Shown piece after piece: positions 26,047-35,473 of a DNA stretch of 64,000 nucleotides. Origin of the DNA: Spirosoma pollinicola (GTDB lineage: Bacteria; Bacteroidota; Bacteroidia; Cytophagales; Spirosomataceae); assembly GCF_002831565.1 (NCBI RefSeq), contig NZ_CP025096.1, forward strand, positions 4,936,608 to 5,000,607, written 5' to 3'. Both the position numbers and the translations under genes were made by a program. The notes beneath the pieces were generated by a model. That model made no database searches. It was not told the origin of the DNA and was given only the letters and a program-made list of their open reading frames with translations. How positions within the stretch are numbered: the first letter of the stretch is position 1; the number at the start of each line of letters is the position of its first letter.

Positions 26047-27246
26047 ATGCCACTACCTGCCAAACGTCCCGACGATCAGCCCCAATCACCGGCCTCCGCC
26101 CCGGCGAGCTATACTGTATCGCGCCTGATCGCCTATTTTGCCACTACGCTTTCGGCTTCCAGTAACTATCCCCGTCATGCCAGGGCCTATCTCGACTACT
26201 GCTTACAGCAGGGGTATGGCGTAGATCGGTTTAGCCTGGGTATATACACGGCTGGTTTTCGGCCCAATCGCATCTCGCCCCTGCGCAAGTTTCTTTTCTT
26301 TTATCAGCAACTGGGCTATCCGCTGATCGTGGCGGACCCGCCCAAAAAAGAGATCTCTCCCGCAGCCAACGAACTGGTCCTGCGCTTTATTCGGGAGCAC
26401 AAAGGATTGAAAGGGGAGCGTTCGAAACAGACCTATACCCAGGCATTGAATGCTTTTTTTCACTACATCGATGCGCAGCTGCAGCAGGGCCAGCAAGCCT
26501 CGCTGACCGGTATAACGGTCAACGACTACATTACCCAACTGAACCAGCAGGGAAAGTCACCCTTCACCATCAACGTTTACCTGTCAACGGTGAAGCAACT
26601 CGCCGCCTGGTGCGTGCTGAAGCGAAAGGAGCTGGCCCTTACCCCCGATCAGGTCGATGCCCTGCAGGAGGTGCAGGCCGTGAAAGGCTTTACGGTGGAG
26701 CGTCGCTTTTACAAAGAGAGCCTGGAAACCAGGGAGCGAACCGACCTGCTGGCCTCGGCAGCCTCGCCCCGCGACCGGGCTATTCTGGCCCTGTTGAGCC
26801 TGGAGGGATTACGTACCGTTGAGATCACGCGTCTCCTATTGGCCGACGTGGATGTCGAGCGTCGCCTGATTCATGTGCTGGGAAAAGGAAAAAGCACCAA
26901 AAAGCCCATTAAGCTTTTCGAGGCCTGCCTGGAGCCGCTGGCGGATTACCTGCGGAGTATCCGGCAGTGGCCCCTGCCCGAACAGGATCAAAAAACACCT
27001 TTATTTACGAATCTGACCACGGCTCAGATTCGCTACATCACCAACAAGCACCTGCGAATAAATGGGCTTAAAAAGAAAGGGATGTCGGCGCACAGCCTTC
27101 GGCATACGACCGCCCAACTCCTGCTGGATGAGGGCGTTGACTTAGTGTATGTGCAGCAGCATCTGCGCCATGAATCCATTGAAACGACGCAGTTTTATAC
27201 CTTAAAACAAACCCTAAAAACGTATTTTCAGAAACTTCCCAATTAG
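26047..27246 (+). CDS. tyrosine recombinase / phage-type integrase
   Basis: About 399 residues from ATG 26047. The N-terminal SAM-like core-binding domain (QTYTQALNAFFHYIDAQLQQ; SPFTINVYLSTVKQLAAWCV) precedes a catalytic domain with Arg in LEGLRTVEITRLLL, His/Arg in SAHSLRHTTAQLLLDEG, His in HLRHESIETTQFY and the nucleophile Tyr at the end of that motif, close to the C-terminus. The whole R-H-R-H-Y set is present, so it should be active. It follows the Fic-like gene and may be the integrase of a small mobile island; I could not identify attachment sites. Confidence 0.9.
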   Translation: MPLPAKRPDDQPQSPASAPASYTVSRLIAYFATTLSASSNYPRHARAYLDYCLQQGYGVDRFSLGIYTAGFRPNRISPLRKFLFFYQQLGYPLIVADPPKKEISPAANELVLRFIREHKGLKGERSKQTYTQALNAFFHYIDAQLQQGQQASLTGITVNDYITQLNQQGKSPFTINVYLSTVKQLAAWCVLKRKELALTPDQVDALQEVQAVKGFTVERRFYKESLETRERTDLLASAASPRDRAILALLSLEGLRTVEITRLLLADVDVERRLIHVLGKGKSTKKPIKLFEACLEPLADYLRSIRQWPLPEQDQKTPLFTNLTTAQIRYITNKHLRINGLKKKGMSAHSLRHTTAQLLLDEGVDLVYVQQHLRHESIETTQFYTLKQTLKTYFQKLPN

Positions 27247-27378
27247 CGGCCTGTTTACTCCTAGTTATGCCAACTCATCCCTTTAATCGCCTAACGCGGA
27301 CCGCTTGCAGTCGTGATGGTCAACCATATACTTACTTCAGAAAATGAACCAAATCTTGGCTTAACCAGCAACCCCTGA

Positions 27379-27558
27379 TTAGGAAGCAATAATCATCATC
27401 AGTACTAATAAAAATGCGCTAATTGTTATCCCAATTAACAAATCCATTATTGTTCTGGTCCATTTAGAATACTGTTTTCGACGCGCAATAAGGATCATGA
27501 TGAGTATTCCTATTAGGCCAACAGCTAGTAGATTAATTATAGTCTGGCTGTTTTCCAT
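27379..27558 (-). CDS. small two-helix membrane protein
   Basis: A 59-residue frame starting MENSQTIINLLAVGLIGILI, with one helix there. A basic turn (ARRKQYSKWTRTIM) and a second helix (DLLIGITISAFLLVLMMIIA) precede the stop. The amphipathic layout with positive residues between two hydrophobic segments is what a small membrane protein looks like. No family is recognised. It lies in an otherwise empty 548-bp gap between the recombinase and the next plus-strand gene. Confidence 0.45.
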   Translation of the reverse strand: MENSQTIINLLAVGLIGILIMILIARRKQYSKWTRTIMDLLIGITISAFLLVLMMIIAS

Positions 27559-27794
27559 AATTACTAGGTATTATCATGACAACTGAATTTGCTGTTGAGG
27601 TGTACTAAACTACTTAATTTTCACCTGGTGAAGCCTTTTAAAGCGGCTTTAGTCCCGTAGCCAGAAAATAGTTTCTCCCCTTTTAATAGGTTTCTGCTAC
27701 TGCCAATTGGGCAATTACATACCAGAAAAAAACAATTATTAGCCCCTAACTTGTTACCTTGTTGAAACATTTCACCAGTTAACTATTTACTGTT

Positions 27795-28001
27795 ATGGGC
27801 TTTATACGAATCTTCCGCGTACTGTTCGCCAATAGTTATATGCGACCGTTCGAACAGTCTTTTTTCTTTACTCTGTATGCACCCATGATCAAGCCGTGGG
27901 TCCAACGGGTTGTGCAACGGGAGTACATGCAACCCTGGACCTTATTATTTGTCATCTGGGCGATAGCGATGGCCGCCTTGCCCACCCTTACCATTTTATA
28001 G
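27795..28001 (+). CDS. small membrane-associated protein, 3' end altered by IS630
   Basis: 68 residues (MGFIRIFRVLFANSYMRPFE; MQPWTLLFVIWAIAMAALPT), with one clear transmembrane helix near the C-terminus. Its TAG stop is created at the TA target of the IS630 element that follows. Without the insertion the frame would continue for about 30 codons (YIIVSFTGAQSVYLY) before stopping. It may be a truncated gene, or a complete small protein whose last codons changed. The DNA on the other side of the IS encodes another membrane protein in a different frame. Confidence 0.45.
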   Translation: MGFIRIFRVLFANSYMRPFEQSFFFTLYAPMIKPWVQRVVQREYMQPWTLLFVIWAIAMAALPTLTIL

Positions 28002-29061
28002 CTCCGTGAGTAGGTTTATAATACTTATGGCTTGTTGTCGGTATGCCAAAATATAAACCAGCGGATTACGAAGTATTACGACGACGCTGTGTCGAGCTCG
28101 ATCAGGCGGGCTGGAAACAAGGTCCTATTGCCCAAGCCCTGGGCTTAACTCAAGGCTGGGTTAGTCAGACTCTAAAGAAATATCGTCAACAAGGGCCACT
28201 AGCCTTGCAGTGGCGCAAGCCCCCTGGAGCACCCACCCGGTTGACGCCTGATCAGCTTTGCCAGCTTGTTGAAGAACTTAATAAAGGAGCGGAGCATCAG
28301 GGTTTTGCGGGGGCAGTTTGGACCCGGCCTCGTATTAATGAAGTCATCAAGAAATTATTTGATGTCAGTTATGATCCTTCTCAAGTCGGTCGTCTGTTGA
28401 AGAAAATAGGTTGGAGCCGACAAAAACCACAGCCTAAAGCCCGGCAGCAGGGTGCAGGAGCGGTGGCTCAATGGCGTCAGGAGCGGCTACCCGAACTCAA
28501 AAAAAGCTAAAGCCGAAGGGCGGGTAATTCTTTATGTCGATGAAGCAGCTTGCTATCTATTACCACTGTTAGCTCATACTTGGGCACCGTGTGGCCAAAC
28601 ACCAGTGCTCCTCGAGCAAGCCGGTCGTTTACACTTGAGCCTAATTGCTGCTATAGCTCCTAATGGGCGCTTGTATGTAGCTGGGCAAGATCAGCCTTTC
28701 ACCAGCGAAGATATTGTATGGTTTCTGGGCAAGCTTTGCAGTCGGTATCGAAAACGAGACTTGTTGGTGATTTGGGACGGCGCATCGATCCACCGCAGTG
28801 AGGTGGTAAAAACCTTTCTAAAAGAGCGGCCAGGTCGGATTCATTTGGAGCGTTTACCGGCCTACAGCCCTGAACTTAATCCAGTCGAGTTGGTCTGGAG
28901 TCAACTAAAACGAAGTTTAAAAAATCAAGTATTTAGCAGTTTAAAAGGACTCGCAGTAGCCGTTTTGGAACAGGTACGGCTTTTAGAGCAAGACCCAAAA
29001 CTGGTTAAAGCCTTTTTCCGTAAAAAAGAGATAGGCTTTATTACAGGCTAATGCACGGCTC
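28001..29061 (+). mobile_element. IS630-family insertion sequence
   Basis: About 1061 bp, flanked by TA on both sides (27999-28000 and 29062-29063), the usual IS630 target. The ends are imperfect inverted repeats (GCTCCGTGAGTAGG... against GAGCCGTGCATTAGC..., 14 of 23 matching). It carries a transposase gene split between two overlapping frames. Confidence 0.82.
28043..29051 (+). CDS. IS630-family transposase, two overlapping frames
   Basis: Frame A (28043-28510, 155 residues) has the HTH DNA-binding part (IAQALGLTQGWVSQTLKKYR) and a winged second helix-turn-helix. Frame B (open from 28452 to 29051) has the DDE core: Asp in ILYVDEAACYLLP, Asp in LLVIWDGASIHRSEVVKTF, Glu in SPELNPVELVWSQLK. 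The two overlap at a run of seven A (28499-28505) followed by GC. Passing from A to B needs +1 (or -2), which transcriptional slippage at the A run would provide by losing one A. It could therefore be functional by recoding, or frameshifted. Confidence 0.85.
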
Positions 29062-29063
29062 TA

Positions 29064-29482
29064 TATCATCGTTTCTTTTACAGGGGCTCAGTCAGTTTAC
29101 CTGTATACCTACCGAGCTTATAACGACGGCCATCTTACTGGTTCAATTGGTGATTGGGGGTATTGAAGTATGGGGTATCTACTACGTAACCCGGTTGCAC
29201 CTCACCAAGTTTTTTTACTGGCATCGGGGTAAATATCCGGATTGGCCCAATCGACCGATCTGGTTTCAAATGGATCGATACGTGTTCCGACCGGAGGTGT
29301 TTGCGCTGGTCTTTGTTACATTCTTCTGGCTACAGCTCGGAAATTTTATGCAGCATAATGACTTGCTGGCCCTTCAGAACGGCGGGTGGATCTCGTTGAT
29401 TCAACTCTGGTTGCCGTGGGTAGGTGGAGCCGTATGGCCAATGGTATCTATTTTTTATCACCGTCAACTCCTGGAATTATAA
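29064..29482 (+). pseudogene. membrane protein, 5' end separated by IS630
   Basis: About 139 residues of open frame after the IS (SSFLLQGLSQFTCIPTELIT; ILLVQLVIGGIEVWGIYYVT; VFALVFVTFFWLQLGNFMQ), with three probable membrane helices. No proper start codon lies between the IS end and the coding sequence; the first in-frame ATG (29051) overlaps the transposase stop inside the IS. The upstream 68-residue frame is in a different frame, so simple removal of the IS does not rejoin them. Either a frameshift accompanied the insertion or these were two genes. It ends 47 bp before a bidirectional terminator. Confidence 0.5.
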
Positions 29483-29529
29483 CGATTTATCCAGGATGAA
29501 TAAGTGAAGTAAAGTAGATAGACGTCAGC

Positions 29530-29562
29530 AAAAAGCCGCTTCCTAGCAGGGAACGGCTTTTT
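29530..29562. terminator. bidirectional intrinsic terminator
   Basis: AAAAAGCCGCTTCC and GGGAACGGCTTTTT form a stem with one bulge around TAGCA, with A-tract and T-tract on the two sides. It separates the convergent membrane-protein gene (ends 29482) and the methyltransferase-helicase gene (ends 29589). Confidence 0.85.
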
Positions 29563-29588
29563 AGTTGGCTAACAACAAATCGAACGCT

Positions 29589-32500
29589 TTAGACTGCTTC
29601 GATCACTTCGGTTTCCAGTTGTTTTTTCAATTCACTAACCAGCAAGCTTAATTGGGTCAACTGCTTCTGTTTTTTGAAAGGTTGATTCAAATTCTGACTA
29701 AAGGCTTTCTGTTGACTAATGGCCCGTTCCAGTTGTTTTTTCCCTACTTCGGGCGCGTCTAACGTTCGATTAATGGCCGCTCGCAGGGACGTACCTAATG
29801 CCCATCCGTAGTTAATCTGACCCTTTAGATTTACCCCCCACTGGTAACTGATGGAGTAAATAGCGCGGCCTGTTTCCCGATCATGGCCGGTCCATTCGCC
29901 TTTCAACTGTATATCCAAGCCGTTTACCGTAAGCAGACCTGAACTATACGCGCCGTTGGTGCGCCGGGCTTCGGATTTGATTTCGGAGAAATACCGCTCT
30001 AGTGGTTCGCTCCAATCGGCTTTACTGGTAAACTGCTGACCATTAAACCCAATCGTTTTAATCATTCCTTCAACCTCATCGGTCGGCACGGCTACGAACT
30101 TATTTTTTATGATTTCGGCCTCCAAACTCAATTTTGGCAAAAGCCCGTTTAAATGAACACTTGTGCGCCGGGCTTCTTCAATCATGGATTGTGCGTTCAT
30201 TAGACCCCGTTGCCACGCCTTTTTCTGCTGATTCAGCCGCGTTAATTCGTGGTTTTTAGCCGTATAAAGCAAGGCGGTCTGAGAGCCGGATAAAGTAGCC
30301 ATCATCTGTTCATAATTCATCGACGAAAAATCGTCGTCGTCCGATACATCGGCCATTGTTTCAACCGTAGCCCCCCCTTTTAGAACCTGGTTGATAAATT
30401 TTTGCTTCATGGCTAACCGTCCGTAACTCGTCGCGTCAAGGGTTTTTTCTACGCCATAGGTTAGTACCTCAACGCATCGTTTCCAGACGGCGAATAAATT
30501 ACCCTGTCGGATAATTCGCCCGTTCCGCTGTTCAAAATCGGTGGGCCGGTTAGGAGCGTCTAAATGATGGATTGCGGCTAACCGTTCCTGCACGTTTACG
30601 CCAACGCCCATGCGTTCACTACTGCCCATCAGAACGCGAATCTGGCCGGTGCGAACGTTGGCAAAAATGGGCTCCCGTTTGTTTTTATCGGCGGGAACGA
30701 TACAAATTTCCCCGGCGGGAATGCCCAAAAAGCGCAGTTTACAGGCAATTTCATCGAATAGATTGAATTGAGCAGGCGTCACCACAGCACCGGCGGACCG
30801 GCCGGGCGTCGCCATCGCACCGGCGAACCGGCCGGTTTCCTCGTCAGCCTCGCCAGCAAACAAGCTGGCTGACGACTTAAATACATCGCAAAAAACTAAC
30901 TGCGTTCCTTTAACGTCGCTGGTCTGGTGGTAAATCCGGTGTATTTCTGTAACAGCCCGGTTCACTTTATTACCGGGTTCATCCTCGGCGGTGGGATCGA
31001 TCAAGCGTATATCCAGCGTCGCTTTTTTAGCCCTGCCGTACATCACTAACGGTATATGACTGTTCTCGCGCTTTTCTTTGCCGGTTAACTGCTCGAACCA
31101 GCGCAGCGTTTGCCGAATATCAAAAAGTTCAGCCTTAACGCCCGGCGTTTGGGGTAGCAAAATACGGGTAAAGCCGGGATTGGCGGGGGTGGTTTCCGTA
31201 GCGGGTTGCGAGGTTATTACCGGCAAAAAGTCGCCGGTTTTAAACTCGTGTACATCATCGGCCAATACAACGTCTACCGACTGCCGGTATAAGGCTGACA
31301 ATTGGGCAACGTTCATAAACTGCGCCAGTCGTTCCACAGTCTTAAACTGACCCGACGTACTTAATTCAAAAACGGGCACTACCTTACAGAATGTTCCGCA
31401 AAACTGGTCAAAGGTGGCTAGTTGCAATTTTTCCAGTCGGTCGCTGGCAATATAGCGTAGCATCGTCCAGGCTTCGGCCATTGTGTTTGAAATAGGGGTT
31501 CCCGTAGCCAGAATGACCCGTCCGTTTTTATTTAGAATGGTCCGGCATTTGACCATGGCTTGAAAGGCATCCTGACTCCCGGCTGTGTCGATGCCTTTAA
31601 TTTGGTACCGGCTGGTTGTAAAGCCAAACCGTTTGTATTTGTGGGCTTCATCCAGAAACAGCGCATCAATTCCTAATTGAGAGAAATTAAGCATCTTATC
31701 TTTTTTGCGGCTGGCCTGTTCAAGCCGTTTTGCTTCTATTTTGGCTTTCCGTTTGTTGATTTGTTTAACGCGTTGCTTTCCGCTCCGGCGGTTGGCCCGG
31801 CCCTCGGCGGACTGGTCTCTATCGTCGTAGTCAATGCGGCTTAGTTCATCCCGAATTAATTCTTCTTCGATCGCCACATCATCCGGGATAAGCTTTAAGA
31901 ACGACTGCGGAATAACAATACCGTCGAACCGGTTCGTCGCTATCCGTTGCAGAAACCGTTTTCGGTTGGATGCCTCTAAGTCTGCCGGGGTTGGCTGGTA
32001 AACAATTGCGCCGGGGTATAGCGCGCGCCATGCCTTGGCAAAATCCTCGACGGTTGAATTCTGCACGGCAACGAGGGCTTTTGATGCTCTGCCAAGCCGT
32101 ATCAATTCCATGGCGGTCGAAATGATTTCCCAGGTTTTACCCGTTCCGACCCAATGAGCCAATAGGCAATCTTCCTGTTTTCCCCGCTCAACGGCTTTAA
32201 ACTGATGGTCACGTAAGGTAATTAACGGGGAGGCACCGGGATAATGGGCCATGGTCGGTTTGGCAAACTGGCGTTCGACGTAGCTATTAAACTGTTCGTT
32301 AAATGCGTTTTCTATGGCGGGTGCGTAATGCTCCCGCGCCCATTCGTTAAATTGTACCTGCAAGACTTCCTGTTGCTGTACGGCGGCTGTCATGGCCTCA
32401 ATGTCCTTGACCTCCTTTTTATTTCCGGCCTCATCCCGCAGCGTTTTGGTAATGACAATAGTACGCTGATTCAACGCCGCTTCGATTAAGTCAAGGGCGG

Positions 32501-34730
32501 TACGTTCTTTAGTACCTTGTGACTGATTGAGCGCGGAATACCCCGTTTGATTCGCTATACTGTATTCGGCCCGTTGAGGACTATATACGAGTGTTAGTTT
32601 TACTGAAAGCAACGTCTGTATCCAGTCGGTTATACAAGCCAGTGGCAACCAGTTCGATCCTAATTGAAAACTAATCAACGATATCGGTAAACTGGGCGGT
32701 AATATGGCTTGTAAAGCATCTGCATTGGCCTGTAACTGTGGCTCATCCAGCAATCGGCCTTCCAATAGGGTTAGTTTCTCCCGAATATCCCCCGACAGAT
32801 ACGTACCGGCATCTAGTAACTCATCGGCCCGCTCAGGGTCAATGAAGGCTAGCGCGTTCGTTAAAAGGTAGGTACGGACTTCGCCAATAGGCTTGCCCGT
32901 TAGCGTACTGATATAATCCAGATCAATACGTCCGTGGTTAAATAAGGACAGACCTAACCCGTCCTCTACTAAATCAACGTGCGTAATGGTGGTAACGGCT
33001 CCAAAAACCCGTTCCCGCAAAATGGCCGATTCAACAATGACTGGTTTTCCTTGGGTATCCAGCTTTTGAATTTCAAGCGCCTGAACGCTTAAAAACTGAC
33101 CGTCTACGGATTCAATCCAGTTTAGCGACCGATTGGCGGACAATCGCCCGTACGTGGTGACAAAGAACGTATAGTGGTCTTGTAGCTCCTGACGTAAGGA
33201 ATCACAAACGGAATCGGGCTGATTCTGTTCCGCCTTTAACAAATCAAAGAACAGGCGTTTTAGGGTCGAATAGGAACGGTATATACTCTGCTTGCTCCAC
33301 ATCCGGCCCCGAATTTTCACGGTTCCGCCCAAAGCGGGATTTATACGTTCCGTGCGTTCTTCGGGCAACTTTGCCCCTGTTTGACCAAACCGGCTGGCGG
33401 CCCCCTGTAGCTGGTTACCTAAGTGAGTTACGGCTTCATCCAGGCGGGTAGCCAGTTCGCTACTGCGTTCCAGAAATAACGTCTGGCGGTCGCCCCGGTA
33501 GAGCCCTCCCTTTCCTACTTCGCTGGCAAAGGTCATTTCCCCTAACATCCTATGGGGGTTTTCAACGTAATATTGGTTGACCTGAATGCTTGGCATAACG
33601 GGGGGGTCGTCCTGGTCTTCCCCCTCGCTAATCAGTGTTCGCAGCGTAGCCGTATTGACAAAGGGTTGGGCAAACGAGGTACGAGCCTGATTTTCGGGCC
33701 GCTTTTGAAATAGTAAAATATCCGTCGTTACTTCGGTGCTGGCGGTTTTATCAAAGGCGCTGGAGGGCAGACGAATGGCACCCAACAGTTCCATGCGCTG
33801 TTCATCCAGTTTAAGGCGAAAGGCTTTACTACCGGCATCCAGCGTGCCCATTGACGTAATGAAACAAACCATTCCACCGGGAACGACAAGCCGGGAGGCT
33901 TTACCGATAAAATAATTATGAATGTGAAACGAACACCAATCCCTGTCCACGGCATCAAAAACCGTGTAATCCCCGAACGGCACATTGCCAATAATTAGAT
34001 CGTACTTGCCTCGTTCCAGCGGGGCCACCTCTACCCCCGTTGCGTGGGTAATCACTTCGGGATAAAGCAGCGCTAAAATAGCGGCTGACAGGGGGTCTTT
34101 CTCCACGGCGGTAATCGTAGAGGCTTGCCGTAAATGGTCGGGCATAGCCCCGATGAAATGACCTGTACCGGCGGCTGGCTCTAAAATTCGGCCTCCCTTG
34201 AAGCCTACTTTCTCCACTAACGCCCAAATTCGTTTAATGACCTCAATGCTGGTAAAGAATGCGTTTAATGTGCTCTGCCCGGCCCGTTCCCGCTCCAAAG
34301 GTGTCATTAACGAATCGGCCTCCATTCGCAGATTCTTATATTTCCGGTGCCAGCGGTTTTGTTCTTCGGTCTGCACGTCTGCGTCGGTAGCTTTGTGGGT
34401 TATCTCATCCCATAAAGCCGCTAAACTGCCCCATCCGCTAAAACGGGCCAATTCGTTACACTGCTCCGGTGTGGGTTGCTCCTGATTGGCAGTAAGCGAT
34501 TTACAGAGGGCAATAGCCGCCAGATTAGCGCGTATCCGGCCTATTTCCCCCGTTGGGGCGGGTTCTTGCTGTAAGGTAAACCGTTGAATTTGTGGCGAAA
34601 CGATCTGGTTAACCGCTCGAACAGCAGGAACCAGTTCGGGTGCAACTTGTAGCAATACGTCAAATAAACTGAGTTGAACGGGTGCGCCCTGTTGCGAAGT
34701 TGCCGGGCGTTTGGATTTGAGCGATTTCAT
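29589..34730 (-). CDS. giant N6-adenine methyltransferase-SNF2-like helicase
   Basis: 1713 residues, the longest gene here. The N-terminal part is a DNA adenine methyltransferase: SAM motif LEPAAGTGHF (about 183-192) and catalytic N-V-P-F (249-252, GNVPFGDY). A long middle region (350-830) is unassigned. From ~835 comes a superfamily 2 helicase: DCLLAHWVGTGKTWE (Walker A, ~862-866), ALFLDEAHKYKRFGF (DEAH, ~1027), ILATGTPISN, then MGVGVNVQERL and QRNGRIIRQGN (motifs V-VI, ~1374-1410). A coiled C-terminus follows. The architecture resembles the DarB/strawberry-notch-like proteins of phages and conjugative elements, linked to anti-restriction or DNA protection. It stands alone, with no relaxase or restriction enzyme nearby. 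Confidence 0.88.
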   Translation of the reverse strand: MKSLKSKRPATSQQGAPVQLSLFDVLLQVAPELVPAVRAVNQIVSPQIQRFTLQQEPAPTGEIGRIRANLAAIALCKSLTANQEQPTPEQCNELARFSGWGSLAALWDEITHKATDADVQTEEQNRWHRKYKNLRMEADSLMTPLERERAGQSTLNAFFTSIEVIKRIWALVEKVGFKGGRILEPAAGTGHFIGAMPDHLRQASTITAVEKDPLSAAILALLYPEVITHATGVEVAPLERGKYDLIIGNVPFGDYTVFDAVDRDWCSFHIHNYFIGKASRLVVPGGMVCFITSMGTLDAGSKAFRLKLDEQRMELLGAIRLPSSAFDKTASTEVTTDILLFQKRPENQARTSFAQPFVNTATLRTLISEGEDQDDPPVMPSIQVNQYYVENPHRMLGEMTFASEVGKGGLYRGDRQTLFLERSSELATRLDEAVTHLGNQLQGAASRFGQTGAKLPEERTERINPALGGTVKIRGRMWSKQSIYRSYSTLKRLFFDLLKAEQNQPDSVCDSLRQELQDHYTFFVTTYGRLSANRSLNWIESVDGQFLSVQALEIQKLDTQGKPVIVESAILRERVFGAVTTITHVDLVEDGLGLSLFNHGRIDLDYISTLTGKPIGEVRTYLLTNALAFIDPERADELLDAGTYLSGDIREKLTLLEGRLLDEPQLQANADALQAILPPSLPISLISFQLGSNWLPLACITDWIQTLLSVKLTLVYSPQRAEYSIANQTGYSALNQSQGTKERTALDLIEAALNQRTIVITKTLRDEAGNKKEVKDIEAMTAAVQQQEVLQVQFNEWAREHYAPAIENAFNEQFNSYVERQFAKPTMAHYPGASPLITLRDHQFKAVERGKQEDCLLAHWVGTGKTWEIISTAMELIRLGRASKALVAVQNSTVEDFAKAWRALYPGAIVYQPTPADLEASNRKRFLQRIATNRFDGIVIPQSFLKLIPDDVAIEEELIRDELSRIDYDDRDQSAEGRANRRSGKQRVKQINKRKAKIEAKRLEQASRKKDKMLNFSQLGIDALFLDEAHKYKRFGFTTSRYQIKGIDTAGSQDAFQAMVKCRTILNKNGRVILATGTPISNTMAEAWTMLRYIASDRLEKLQLATFDQFCGTFCKVVPVFELSTSGQFKTVERLAQFMNVAQLSALYRQSVDVVLADDVHEFKTGDFLPVITSQPATETTPANPGFTRILLPQTPGVKAELFDIRQTLRWFEQLTGKEKRENSHIPLVMYGRAKKATLDIRLIDPTAEDEPGNKVNRAVTEIHRIYHQTSDVKGTQLVFCDVFKSSASLFAGEADEETGRFAGAMATPGRSAGAVVTPAQFNLFDEIACKLRFLGIPAGEICIVPADKNKREPIFANVRTGQIRVLMGSSERMGVGVNVQERLAAIHHLDAPNRPTDFEQRNGRIIRQGNLFAVWKRCVEVLTYGVEKTLDATSYGRLAMKQKFINQVLKGGATVETMADVSDDDDFSSMNYEQMMATLSGSQTALLYTAKNHELTRLNQQKKAWQRGLMNAQSMIEEARRTSVHLNGLLPKLSLEAEIIKNKFVAVPTDEVEGMIKTIGFNGQQFTSKADWSEPLERYFSEIKSEARRTNGAYSSGLLTVNGLDIQLKGEWTGHDRETGRAIYSISYQWGVNLKGQINYGWALGTSLRAAINRTLDAPEVGKKQLERAISQQKAFSQNLNQPFKKQKQLTQLSLLVSELKKQLETEVIEAV
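30774..30833 (-). repeat. 30-bp tandem repeat inside the helicase gene
   Basis: Two adjacent 30-bp units, 25 of 30 bases the same, encode GRFAGAMATP and GRSAGAVVTP at residues 1300-1319, between helicase motifs. The units contain GGCCGG and are more GC-rich than the surroundings. This looks like an in-frame duplication in a flexible linker. Confidence 0.7.
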
Positions 34731-35198
34731 ACGATTCCTAGGTGTTCTCTTTGTTGTTTAGCATATAAAAATACCCATATGCCGACCAAGAAACCCCCTA
34801 AGACCTTTTCGCTAACTAACTAAAATTCAACCCTTTACCCTGTTATAGTAGGCCCGTAGGGCCTTTATTTCGAACGTATTCCAACTTGCCCATCCGAGTT
34901 TCGTTCATTCTTTACTCATGAAGCTGGTGAGGTGATGTCGACAAAAATTGATAAGGCCTCGGGTTCATAAGGGGATTATTCCGAGATTTAACCCACTGGA
35001 AGGAGCGTTGAAGGAAACCCAAAGCAACCGCTAATAAACTCGTGTAGACCACGCCCTAACTACCCCGAACAGCCATCGCCAATTCATACGGTTACGACCC
35101 AGAATGGAACTGCATGAGAACGGATAGTGGAATCAAAAATGTCGTTAAATTTCGGCTAACCGGAACCGCTGCGGCGGGCCGTGCCCGATGGCAATTTA
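34731..35198. other. 468-bp gap upstream of the methyltransferase-helicase
   Basis: The gap holds the promoter side of the giant gene and a weak hairpin (AGGCCCGTAGGGCCT near 34851). I see no gene and no copy of the 72-bp repeat. Confidence 0.5.
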
Positions 35199-35405
35199 AT
35201 GGTGAGTTTCTACTACTTGAATATCGCCAGCCAGGAGGCCGTCAATTGGCATATTGCCGAGCAACTGGTTGAAGGTAGGCTGATGGCTGAAGTCCTATAT
35301 GAAGGAAATTTGCAGAATAATACCGCCTATTCAGCTGCGATTTACCGACTCCTTGAACGGGTCGAAGTATACGTCAACTGCGTCCGGATCGAACGGGTAA
35401 AGTAG
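35199..35405 (+). CDS. small hypothetical protein
   Basis: About 68 residues from ATG 35199 (MVSFYYLNIASQEAVNWHIA; AAIYRLLERVEVYVNCVRIE). A GTG at 35181 would add six residues. No domain, signal peptide or membrane helix is recognised. It precedes another unknown gene at 35474 by 68 bp in the same direction, and the pair might be an operon. Support is an open frame with plausible composition. Confidence 0.42.
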   Translation: MVSFYYLNIASQEAVNWHIAEQLVEGRLMAEVLYEGNLQNNTAYSAAIYRLLERVEVYVNCVRIERVK

Positions 35406-35473
35406 GGCCATTAAGTGCATTGTATTGACAGGTATATACCAGAACCAATATAGGCTAAATTAGGCAACACGAT

